Shown: positions 13,280 through 20,161 of the stretch, in pieces
Position numbering within the stretch: the first letter of the stretch is position 1
How the letters are laid out: the number at the start of each line of letters is the position of its first letter
DNA from: a virus
Strand: one strand, 5' to 3'
IMG/VR virus record: IMGVR_UViG_3300031227_006873
Span: 1 to 20,161 of that record
DNA: 20,161 nucleotides
Made by a program: the position numbers and the translations under genes
Notes under the pieces: generated by a model
The model's input: the letters and a program-made list of their open reading frames with translations, nothing else
Database searches by the model: none
Told to the model about the DNA's origin: nothing

Positions 13280-14263
13280 ATGGCATCAGGCCCGAAGCCG
13301 CTCAGTGGGCGTACGCCCAATATCCTTATCCCTGCAGGCAAAGAGAATGAGTATGCCGTCGATGCGCAAGGGAACATCATCCACACCGTATATGGGAGCG
13401 ACAGTGAGATCCCCGACGCGGTAGTGCTTCCGTCCGGTCGAGGCGGAAGACTCGGCAGCGGAGGCAACTTTGAGGGCGGCCTCGAAAAGAAGTTCGATCC
13501 TCTCAAGCTCGATCTGCAGCAGAATATCGTACTGTTCGACGAGAGCGGAGTTCCTCAGCTTGTAACCAAGACAACGGGACGTGAGCTGGCAGCTATTGTT
13601 CCCAAGCAGGCGCCAAAAACTGACGAGAAGCCTGTCTACGAGTCAGAGGCGTCAGCCGCGCCCGCGGCCAAGGCAGCGCCGCTGACAGTGGAGGGCGCGA
13701 ATCAGCTCGGTGAGAATGCGGAGTATCTGTACCGTGGGATGGCGGCGCAGCGAGGGCAGCAAAAGGCTGCAGTTGCGCCACCAGAAACCTCTGCCGCCCC
13801 GGCAGCGCCGCTTCCAGTGGCGAGACATATTGAGGAGGGTTTCGTGCCACAACCGAAGACGAAGAAGAAGAAGGCGAAGAAGACGAAGAAGTCACGACGC
13901 GTCGTAGAATCTGACGACGGGGCTAACGAAGGGCAGACACCGCAGGATAAGCAGGAGCCGAACTTCCTGCCTGTTGAGGTGGAGATCAACGCGTCGTTCG
14001 GGAGACTGCGCCAGTCGTTCTCAGGCATCTTCCGGGACAACGGGAACCTGATCCTCTACACTGACAGCCGTCACGTGCCGCTGTACATGCTGCCTGAGGT
14101 CACGGAGCCGCTGGAGCTTACGGTGACGTGGCAGGAGCGGGTGGTCCACTGCGTCTGGGCAGGAATTCAATTCACGCTACCACACGCACCGGTCACGTTC
14201 ACGGTGTTGTTGATCGACGAGAGCAACCACGGATCCGAAAGTCTGAACGGTTCTCAGGGCTGA
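13280..14263 (+). CDS. Unknown protein with lysine-rich linker, possible structural protein
   Basis: A 327-aa protein. ATG at 13280 is chosen because GGAGGG (13270-13275) lies four bases upstream and because the longer frame from 13187 begins inside the terminator hairpin. The N-terminal 125 residues include Gly-rich loops (SGRGGRLGSGGNFEGGL). The middle (about 115-185) is Ala/Pro-rich and probably disordered. A very basic stretch follows (PKTKKKKAKKTKKSRR, around residue 200), then an acidic linker. The C-terminal 90 residues look like a compact beta domain (VEVEINASFGRLRQSFSGIF...). Position just before the portal gene suggests a virion or assembly role, and the Lys-rich stretch could contact DNA. 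Family not recognised. Confidence 0.72.
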   Translation: MASGPKPLSGRTPNILIPAGKENEYAVDAQGNIIHTVYGSDSEIPDAVVLPSGRGGRLGSGGNFEGGLEKKFDPLKLDLQQNIVLFDESGVPQLVTKTTGRELAAIVPKQAPKTDEKPVYESEASAAPAAKAAPLTVEGANQLGENAEYLYRGMAAQRGQQKAAVAPPETSAAPAAPLPVARHIEEGFVPQPKTKKKKAKKTKKSRRVVESDDGANEGQTPQDKQEPNFLPVEVEINASFGRLRQSFSGIFRDNGNLILYTDSRHVPLYMLPEVTEPLELTVTWQERVVHCVWAGIQFTLPHAPVTFTVLLIDESNHGSESLNGSQG

Positions 14264-14341
14264 GCAGCAGACATTTGACTTGCAGCCACTTACAAAAGGG
14301 ATTAACCTACGTAAAGGTATACAGGTAGTTGGAGCAGCGCG

Positions 14342-14521
14342 ATGGAGAAGGACAACCAAGCCAAGGTGGGCCGGACCAAATGTGACATGTGTGACAAGAT
14401 ATCCGCCTGCTTCGTGGGCGAACGTCTACTTTGCACAGAGCACGCGTCCTTGGCGAAGACCGCCGCGGTCGACGCTCCTCTGAAGGACGCCGGCCTCGCG
14501 TTCAGAGATCACCACCGATAG
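14342..14521 (+). CDS. 59-aa single zinc-finger protein
   Basis: An ATG at 14342 with GGAG (14330-14333) eight bases upstream opens a 59-codon frame ending in TAG at 14519-14521, ten bases before the portal start. It holds CDMC (C14, C17) and CTEH (C31, H34), a CX2C-X13-CX2H zinc-finger spacing. The flanks are basic at the N-terminus and Ala/Asp-rich at the C-terminus. The spacing of ligands, ribosome site and fit between neighbours all support a real gene. The product could be a small regulator or an assembly protein; nothing more specific can be read. Confidence 0.7.
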   Translation: MEKDNQAKVGRTKCDMCDKISACFVGERLLCTEHASLAKTAAVDAPLKDAGLAFRDHHR

Positions 14522-14530
14522 GCGGTAGAC

Positions 14531-17500
14531 ATGGCCGACTCGCTGAATGTCTTCCCGAGCATGCCTAGTGGTGGGGCTAGCACTCCCGGAACCGCTAATG
14601 CTTTCCCCGATCCCTTCTTCGACTATTCTTCGACTCAGATGCCTCGCAGTCTTTACGACGTGTTGAGGTGGTGTTTTGTACCCGGTACGCCGGTGCAGAT
14701 GGCTGATGGCTCGTTGAAGGCGATCGAGGATGTACGTGTTGGCGATGTCGTGCTGAATCGTTTCGGCGAGGCGGCACGAGTGAATGTTGCCAGTACGCGA
14801 CCGTGGGATGACATGATTGTCAGTGTTGAGACCGTAGATGGCAATGCCGCTGCGGTCGAGAGCATCCCTGATCACGAACATTTTGTGGTGCGCGCACCAC
14901 GACTGAAACCTAATCGCTGTATCTACGCGCTCAAGCCAGACAAGATCGAAAAGGTGAAAGCACGGGATATCCGTGTCGGCGACTACCTCGTGGCACCGCA
15001 GGCAAAGCTGGAAGACGGAGAGAAGCCTGCGGTCGATCCGTACGTTGCTGGCACGTATCTCGGCGACGGGTGGGTTTGTCAGCGGTACAAGGGTGTTGGC
15101 GGCCGTGATGACCGGACATGGCAGGACACCGGCGAGCATTACGCGACGCGATTCATCTTCTCACCCGAGGCGTATGAATCTGTGGCGCGTGTGGCGGCGG
15201 CAGGGCTGAAGTTGGTGCCGACAACAGATCCAAACAGCGGCGCCGCAATGGTATACACATGCCATGACTACGCGCTGACGGATGATCTTAAAGCGCTGTG
15301 CGGGCGTGGTGCGCGTACGAAGCGCCTCAGTGATTGTGTCTATGGCTGGTCGCGTGATGAAGTACTGGAATTCGTCGCGGGATACGTCGACTCGGACGGA
15401 TGTTTGATCAAGAACGGCACGAACACACGCGGTGTCGTGATCACGTCCTGCAATAGGAATCTGCTACTACAGGTTCGCCGGCTGTGTAACGCTGCCGGAA
15501 TGACACCGACGCTCGCAGGTGGCGAGATCGACGGCGGCGGCGGTCTCGTTCCTGAGGGTCGCTACGAGAAGTACACGCTGTTCTTCAACTGGTACAACAT
15601 GCAGCCGCTCGTTGCACACAGTGAGAAGTTGAAGAAGGCGACAATCGGTGCGTGTGGTAAGGGGAAGACGCAGTCGGTCGTGATCAAGGGCGGGGTCGTC
15701 TATCGCCGCGTGCGCACAATCAATGAACAACCATACTCAGGCAGTGTACACAATCTTGAGATCGAAGGCGAACACAGTTACATAACTTGTGACTGTGCAA
15801 CGAGTAACTGCGAATTCGTTTGGATGACCAACGGAACTTATCGCACAGCCTGCCAGCGCATTGTCCGCTACTTCCTCACGACGATCGAACTGAACGACAT
15901 CGGCGACGATGAGAAGGTGAAGTACAAGGAGTTCCTCGAAAAGCAGGCGAAGATGATCGACACTCTCGCCTACGTCGGGGACGACTGGATATGTCTCCAT
16001 GGTGATACGAAGGCTGTGACACGTGACGGTATCTTCACGCTTCGTGAGCTGAAGGGAAAGACGGTAGATGTCCTTTCACAGGACGGCGTGTATCGTTCAG
16101 CGGAATTCAAGTCGTTTGGGCGGCAGGAACTACTCGAAGTTGAGTTCAGCGATGGCCGTACAGTACTCGCTACCCCTGAGCACCAGTGGGTCGCCAAGAA
16201 TTGTTCTGGGAAGCTAACTCGCGTACCCACGACTCAGCTCACCGAGGGCTATCGCGTACCTCGCGTAGCAGCGCCGCGCCCCGAGCAGAATGACAAATTC
16301 TTTGAGGGAGTAAGGCACGGCTTCACATTCGGTGATGGCTCTATCTACAACCGTGATCGAAAGACGCCAAGGGCTGAAGCTACGTTCTTTGGCGACAAAG
16401 ATGCGGAGATGCTGAAGCATTTCGAGGGTCACGGTGGCAAGCCTGTTTCAGACGAGGCTACGCAGTCGGTAACAATCTTCGGGCTGCCGGCACACTACAA
16501 GCAACTGCCCTTCAATACGTGCAGTGCCAGTTATTGGTATGGATTCGTCTGCGGTTTTCTGGCTGCTGACGGCTCGGTGGATGTGTATGGCTGTGCTATC
16601 CTGACGCAAAAGGCCAAGGCTACACTAGCGGCGATAGTCGATCAACTTCCGCGTATTGGAATGAGCGCGGGGCTGCTTCGAGGACACGAACGAACTTCAC
16701 GGTTCGAACGGCGAGATGGACGTGTGGACGTCTACACCGGCATCATGCATTACGTGACGTTGCTCAAGCAGTACATGCTTCCGCAAGACTTCTTGCTCTC
16801 GAAGCATCGCGTAAATTTCGAGCAGAACTACAGTCCCACAAACTATGGCGAGTTCATAGGCATTCGTGATGTGCGTGAGACCGGCATCGTCGATGAGGTT
16901 TTCTGTTGCGTTGAGGAAGAAACGAACACCTTCGCTATTGAGGGAGGCATACTCACCGGAAATTGTTATGGAAATGCATTTGTGTCCGTGCGCATTCCGT
17001 TCCGGCGTCACCTGCGCTGTCCGAAGTGCCACCAAGAGCGCGCGCTCAAGCACATCAACTATTCGTTCCAGAACTGGAGCTTCATCGCGACGTGCTCGAA
17101 CTGTAACTACAAGGGCAAGTTCGAGCGCATCGACCGGCGGAGCATCGAGCAGGACAAGATCAAGCTCATCCGTTGGTCGCCGCATGAAATGCGGATGCTC
17201 CACCATCCCATCTCTCACAACACGGTCTACTATTGGATCCCGACAGCGAATTTCAAGCGCGAGATTCGCAAGGGCAACAAGTTCTACATCGAGTCGACTC
17301 CGTGGGAGATCATCGAGGCAATCAAGAAGGACCAGTGGTTCAAGTTCAATCCCGACATCATCTACCACATGAAAGAAGAGACGCTGGCCGGGATTCGTAA
17401 CGCCGGCTGGGGCATCCCCCGGCTGATGGCGAACTTCAAGCAGGCGTGGTACGTGCAGGTGCTGAAGAGGTACAACGAGGCCATTGGTCTCGACTACATC

Positions 17501-18541
17501 ATTCCGTTCCGTGTGATCACGCCAGCGAAGGGGCCGGGGTCCGGCGAATCCGACCCGCTGCTCCACATGAACATCGGCTCGTTCAACAGCAAAGTCATGG
17601 GCATGATCCGCAAGCATCGACGTGACCCCGCGACGTGGAATGCACTGCCGTTCCCGATTCAGTACCAAGCGCTCGGCGGCGAAGGCAAGGATCTCGCGCC
17701 ACACGAACTGATTACGCAGGGCGTCGATGATATGCTCAATGCAATGGGCTTCCCCGCCGAGATGTTCAAGGGTACGTTGCAGGTGCAAGCTGCGCCGATG
17801 GCACTGCGCCTGTTCGAGCGTACGTGGACTCACTACGTGTCCGCGCAGAACGGACTGATCGACTGGTTCTTCGAGGCGGTTACCGACTTGCTGAGCTGGG
17901 AGCGGGCGGAAGGGCGACTGCAGCCGGTTACTCTTGCCGAGGACATCGAGAAGAAGCAGATCCAGTTGCAGCTCGCAGCCGCACAGCAGATATCCAAGCA
18001 GACAGCGTACGCTCCGTTCGGTATCGACTGGCGTGCTGAAGTTGAGCGCCAGTTCGATGAGGAGAAGTATTATCAGGACGCAACGGCTCGGTTCCAAAAA
18101 GAGCAGGCCCGCGCGCAAGAAATGGAGCAGACTTTCGAGCAAGCAGACCAAGCAGTAGCTCAACCGCCGGGCGGCGCGCCAATGGATCCTGCGGCCATGG
18201 CTGCTGGCGGCGGTGCTCCTGCGGCTGCCGGCGGGATGCCTCCGGGCGGCGCACCTCCGGGCGGCGCTCCTGCGGGCGGCGCTCCTGCAGGTGGCATAGC
18301 GCTTCCGGCCGGTGGAGCAGGTACTACACCTCAGGATATGCTCGCTCAGGCAGAACAAATCGCTTTACAACTTCTCGGAACTCCCTACGAGTCACGCAAG
18401 TCAGAGATGCTCAAGATTAAGAAAGCCGACGAAACCCTTCATGCTTTGGTCGTGCAAAAAATCGAAGATATTCGCCAGAAAGCAAAGCAGCAAGGGGGCT
18501 TCCAAGCGCTGCAGTCCATGGTTGGCGGGCAGGCGTCGTGA
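14531..18541 (+). CDS. Phage portal protein precursor with two inteins
   Basis: A 1336-aa precursor that would splice to a 633-aa portal protein. The portal forms the ring at the capsid vertex through which DNA is packaged and ejected. Extein support: the N-terminal CEFVWMTNGTYRTACQRIVRYF segment, the YGNAF motif (813-817), and the late segment MGFPAEMFKGTLQVQAAPMALRLFE (1072-1096), all of which I associate with large-phage portal proteins. Between them lies a zinc ribbon, CPKC (C830, C833) and CSNC (C855, C858). Intein 1 covers residues 48-426 and intein 2 residues 488-811. The C-terminal 130 residues are coiled coil, then Gly/Ala/Pro repeats (1211-1264), then a helix. ATG at 14531; the ribosome site is weak (AGGCGG). 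The stop overlaps the GIY-YIG start (GTGA). The portal identity comes from remembered motifs, not a search. Confidence 0.85.
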   Translation: MADSLNVFPSMPSGGASTPGTANAFPDPFFDYSSTQMPRSLYDVLRWCFVPGTPVQMADGSLKAIEDVRVGDVVLNRFGEAARVNVASTRPWDDMIVSVETVDGNAAAVESIPDHEHFVVRAPRLKPNRCIYALKPDKIEKVKARDIRVGDYLVAPQAKLEDGEKPAVDPYVAGTYLGDGWVCQRYKGVGGRDDRTWQDTGEHYATRFIFSPEAYESVARVAAAGLKLVPTTDPNSGAAMVYTCHDYALTDDLKALCGRGARTKRLSDCVYGWSRDEVLEFVAGYVDSDGCLIKNGTNTRGVVITSCNRNLLLQVRRLCNAAGMTPTLAGGEIDGGGGLVPEGRYEKYTLFFNWYNMQPLVAHSEKLKKATIGACGKGKTQSVVIKGGVVYRRVRTINEQPYSGSVHNLEIEGEHSYITCDCATSNCEFVWMTNGTYRTACQRIVRYFLTTIELNDIGDDEKVKYKEFLEKQAKMIDTLAYVGDDWICLHGDTKAVTRDGIFTLRELKGKTVDVLSQDGVYRSAEFKSFGRQELLEVEFSDGRTVLATPEHQWVAKNCSGKLTRVPTTQLTEGYRVPRVAAPRPEQNDKFFEGVRHGFTFGDGSIYNRDRKTPRAEATFFGDKDAEMLKHFEGHGGKPVSDEATQSVTIFGLPAHYKQLPFNTCSASYWYGFVCGFLAADGSVDVYGCAILTQKAKATLAAIVDQLPRIGMSAGLLRGHERTSRFERRDGRVDVYTGIMHYVTLLKQYMLPQDFLLSKHRVNFEQNYSPTNYGEFIGIRDVRETGIVDEVFCCVEEETNTFAIEGGILTGNCYGNAFVSVRIPFRRHLRCPKCHQERALKHINYSFQNWSFIATCSNCNYKGKFERIDRRSIEQDKIKLIRWSPHEMRMLHHPISHNTVYYWIPTANFKREIRKGNKFYIESTPWEIIEAIKKDQWFKFNPDIIYHMKEETLAGIRNAGWGIPRLMANFKQAWYVQVLKRYNEAIGLDYIIPFRVITPAKGPGSGESDPLLHMNIGSFNSKVMGMIRKHRRDPATWNALPFPIQYQALGGEGKDLAPHELITQGVDDMLNAMGFPAEMFKGTLQVQAAPMALRLFERTWTHYVSAQNGLIDWFFEAVTDLLSWERAEGRLQPVTLAEDIEKKQIQLQLAAAQQISKQTAYAPFGIDWRAEVERQFDEEKYYQDATARFQKEQARAQEMEQTFEQADQAVAQPPGGAPMDPAAMAAGGGAPAAAGGMPPGGAPPGGAPAGGAPAGGIALPAGGAGTTPQDMLAQAEQIALQLLGTPYESRKSEMLKIKKADETLHALVVQKIEDIRQKAKQQGGFQALQSMVGGQAS
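14672..15808 (+). mobile_element. Intein 1 in the portal gene, with LAGLIDADG endonuclease motifs
   Basis: 379 residues in frame. Block A starts at C48 (CFVPGTPVQMADGS), block B is SIPDHEHF (111-118), block F is VHNLEIEGEHSYIT (406-419) and the C-terminal block G is ATSN followed by the +1 Cys (N426 | C427). The central region carries two LAGLIDADG-type motifs, VAGTYLGDG (172-180) and FVAGYVDSDG (281-290), the pair expected of a single-chain homing endonuclease. Both acidic residues are present, so it may still be active. The penultimate residue is Ser and not His. The insertion site is after RW and before CEFVWMTNG in the extein. Confidence 0.93.
15992..16963 (+). mobile_element. Intein 2 in the portal gene, with LAGLIDADG endonuclease motifs
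   Basis: 324 residues in frame. It begins at C488 (CLHGDTKAVTRDG), with block B LATPEHQW (546-553), block F VFCCVEEETNTFAIEGGIL (790-808) and the end TGN | C (N811 | C812). Two LAGLIDADG-like motifs are visible: GFTFGDG (597-603) and GFVCGFLAADG (671-681). The penultimate residue is Gly and not His. The site lies directly before CYGNAF, a portal signature. The two inteins show no obvious sequence similarity beyond shared blocks, so they probably arrived independently. Confidence 0.93.
18239..18298 (+). repeat. 15-bp tandem repeat coding PPGGA/PAGGA units
   Basis: Four consecutive five-residue units (PPGGA, PPGGA, PAGGA, PAGGI) near the C-terminus of the portal protein. They lie within a longer Gly/Ala/Pro-rich segment at 18161-18322. 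Likely a flexible linker that can vary in length by slippage. Confidence 0.85.
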
Positions 18542-19458
18542 GTGTCTTCATCTACGGTCTACGTGATCCGCGCGACGGGCTTATTAAGTATGCTGGAAAG
18601 ACAAACAACTTAGTTCTACGTGCGCGCGGGCATAAAAGCGAGCGCTCTGGTACTCGAAAATGTAACTGGGTGCAGAAGCTCTTGCGGCTGGGGATGAAGC
18701 CTATCCGTCTCATTCTCTCTGAGTTGCCAGATTCGTCTGACTGGCAAAGTATTGAGCGTCTGTGGATTAAGACGCTCCGTGATTTTGGCTGCGGACTATT
18801 GAACGCAACTGACGGCGGTGACGGGCGCGAGAACGTTGTTGTAACCGAGGAGACTCGACAGAAGATACGTGAGGCGCGCGCACGTCAGCCGGTGTCAGAG
18901 AAGGCAATCAAGGCTATGGCTGCGGCGAACCGTGGAAAGAAGCAAAGTTCTGAGACACGCAAGAAGATGCAGCAGGCCGCCATCCGTCGAGAGGCAAAAA
19001 AGCAGGCAGCGGGTTTTGTTGTGAGTGAAGCTACGCGTGCGAAGTTGAGTGCTGCGTGGCATGCTAGCGCTGCCGCTGCAACCCATCTTCAGCAGATGCA
19101 GGAGAACCTCCGCGGTAAGAAACGGCCGGAGGCAACGAAAGAGAAACTTCGCCGGGCGCACATTGGCAGGAAGCATACTGCGGCCACGTGCAAGCGAATG
19201 AGCGACGCGCACAAGGGAAAGCCGATCCCGCCCGAGCAGCGACAGAAGATCAGCGCGGCCCTGAAGGGGCGTGTCATAAGCGCAGAGCATCGTGCTAAGA
19301 TAGCAGCTGCCGGTAAGGGGCATCCCGTACATGTAGCAACTGGACGAAAACGAGGTCTTGCGAACCGCGGACGCAAAGCTAGTTCCGTTACGCGCACCAA
19401 AATGTGCGCTGCACAGCAACGACGGAGACAGCGCGAACAACTTCTCACAGTGGCCTAG
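18538..19458 (+). CDS. GIY-YIG homing endonuclease with NUMOD3-type repeats
   Basis: A 306-aa protein starting at GTG 18538 in a GTGA overlap with the portal stop. The nuclease domain is residues 1-95: FIYGL (4-8) and KYAGKT (17-22) are the GIY and YIG strands, R28/R30 follow, E73 in SIERLWI is the expected metal-binding Glu, and LNATDGGDG (88-96) is the conserved end of this subfamily. Residues 100-290 hold at least five copies of a short basic helix motif (for example PEATKEKLRRAHIG, SAEHRAKIAAAGKG), matching the NUMOD3 DNA-binding repeats of phage homing enzymes. It is long for a GIY-YIG because of these repeats. Its place directly after the portal gene and before an unrelated gene fits a free-standing invader. 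Confidence 0.92.
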   Translation: MSVFIYGLRDPRDGLIKYAGKTNNLVLRARGHKSERSGTRKCNWVQKLLRLGMKPIRLILSELPDSSDWQSIERLWIKTLRDFGCGLLNATDGGDGRENVVVTEETRQKIREARARQPVSEKAIKAMAAANRGKKQSSETRKKMQQAAIRREAKKQAAGFVVSEATRAKLSAAWHASAAAATHLQQMQENLRGKKRPEATKEKLRRAHIGRKHTAATCKRMSDAHKGKPIPPEQRQKISAALKGRVISAEHRAKIAAAGKGHPVHVATGRKRGLANRGRKASSVTRTKMCAAQQRRRQREQLLTVA

Positions 19459-19468
19459 GGGGCGCACC

Positions 19469-20161
19469 ATGCCGAGTGCACTTATCGCCGGCCCGTGCGT
19501 CTCGGAGTTCGGTTGGGAACTCATGGAGTGGCAGGGGGCCGTGCGCAAGATGGCGCAAGGTCACGACAAGGTCACGGTTTGTAGTGCCGCTGGTCACGAA
19601 CCGCTTTATGCAGATCTGAATCCTTCGTTCATCCCACATCATGTTGTTGGGTACCGTGATTGTCATCGTATGCGCCCCGGCTCGATAGGCAACCCGAGCG
19701 AGCTTGCACGTGTACAACACGTGCTTGCTATGGATGAAGCTAGATATCGGCGCGCGGGCTACAAAGTTACGCGCTTCACGTCGATTCCTGCACGGAAAGA
19801 TAAAGCTGTCGGGACACGCCGCCCGATCGAAAAACAGCTCTTTGTCAAGTATGGAGATGCTACGCGCATCGAAGAGCCGTACCCGGTTGTCATTCACGCG
19901 CGCGCCAAGTGCGTGAACTACGTGTGCGATGGCGATGACTACCCGGAAGACAAGTGGGCGGAGCTATTGCAACTGCTGGCCGCGGCCGGTTTCATGCGTG
20001 TTGCTGCAATCGGGATGCCTACGGCATCAATCGCTCCAGCTGGATCCGTCGATCTCAGGGGCAGCTTACTGCAATCCACGATGGATCTTATGGCGGCAGC
20101 CACGGTGGTCGTCGGTCCTTCGAGCGGCCCCATGCATCTTGCCTCGCTGTGCGGCACACCG
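19469..20161 (+). CDS. GT9-like glycosyltransferase, 3' end beyond the window
   Basis: An open frame from ATG 19469, with no stop before the right edge; 231 codons are visible. The start follows a GGGGG-rich stretch 11 bases after the previous stop. The N-terminus (LIAGPCVSEFGWELMEWQG) and the C-terminal VGPSSGPMHLASLCGTP match the GT-B glycosyltransferases of the heptosyltransferase (GT9) type; the latter is the nucleotide-sugar-binding signature. The segment VVIHARAK (around residue 144) is the strand that opens the second Rossmann domain. The acceptor is unknown: phage enzymes of this kind can modify virion proteins, phage DNA or host surface sugars. The gene is cut by the window edge and not visibly broken. 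Confidence 0.82.
   Translation, partial: MPSALIAGPCVSEFGWELMEWQGAVRKMAQGHDKVTVCSAAGHEPLYADLNPSFIPHHVVGYRDCHRMRPGSIGNPSELARVQHVLAMDEARYRRAGYKVTRFTSIPARKDKAVGTRRPIEKQLFVKYGDATRIEEPYPVVIHARAKCVNYVCDGDDYPEDKWAELLQLLAAAGFMRVAAIGMPTASIAPAGSVDLRGSLLQSTMDLMAAATVVVGPSSGPMHLASLCGTP

Noticed and set aside
14275-14304. Promoter starting with TTGACT before the zinc-finger gene
   Set aside because: No -10 box of reasonable quality lies 16-18 bases downstream.
14426-15139. Minus-strand frame of 237 codons
   Set aside because: Antisense to intein 1 and the 59-aa zinc-finger gene, both of which have motif support.
16697-18358. Long minus-strand frame (553 codons)
   Set aside because: It is the antisense of the portal gene, rich in Arg/Ala/His runs, without a ribosome site and opposite to every other gene.
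1-20161. tRNA genes and CRISPR arrays
   Set aside because: No cloverleaf with a T-loop sequence and no regularly spaced direct repeats were seen by reading; a tRNA scan would be the decisive check.

Overview
The window reads as part of the genome of a tailed bacteriophage (Caudoviricetes) or a closely related prophage. Every convincing gene is on the + strand. Genes are packed with ATGA/GTGA start-stop overlaps, most are small and unrecognisable, and a portal protein gene sits on the right. GC content is high by eye, which suggests a moderately high-GC bacterial host. Nothing in the sequence identifies the host. Neither terminase nor major capsid protein lies inside the window.

Layout. (1) 1-4492: the acidic C-terminal tail of a truncated gene (SSB-like ending), a probable promoter, a small lipoprotein-like gene closed by a strong terminator at 684-716, a hairpin-rich stretch at 717-1010 that may hold a 50-aa gene and/or a structured RNA, then small unknown genes, a cysteine-rich zinc-binding protein and a DEDDh 3'-5' exonuclease. 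(2) 4511-10482: a tightly coupled run with an HNH endonuclease, a RuvC-like resolvase, a protein resembling a P-loop ATPase without a normal Walker A motif, a glutaredoxin, a membrane-anchored zinc-ribbon protein and several unknown genes, closed by a strong terminator at 10518-10549. (3) 10563-12512: a 458-aa protein with an AT-hook-like N-terminus and a 179-aa helical protein. (4) 12513-13220: about 700 nt with no credible gene but with dense RNA structure: long-range helices, pseudoknots, a probable kissing-loop contact, UUCG and GNRA tetraloops, and a terminator-like 3' end. I read this as a large ornate noncoding RNA. (5) 13280-20161: an unknown 327-aa protein, a 59-aa zinc-finger protein, a portal protein gene interrupted by two inteins that each carry LAGLIDADG endonuclease motifs, a GIY-YIG homing endonuclease, and a GT9-like glycosyltransferase that runs off the window.

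How it fits together. The left half combines DNA-metabolism proteins (exonuclease, Holliday-junction resolvase, possible SSB and ATPase) with redox and unknown accessory genes. The right half belongs to virion assembly. Four homing-endonuclease-type elements (HNH, two intein LAGLIDADG domains, GIY-YIG) have entered the region. The two most notable items are the large structured RNA at about 12541-13217 and the doubly intein-split portal gene, in which both inteins lack the usual penultimate histidine.
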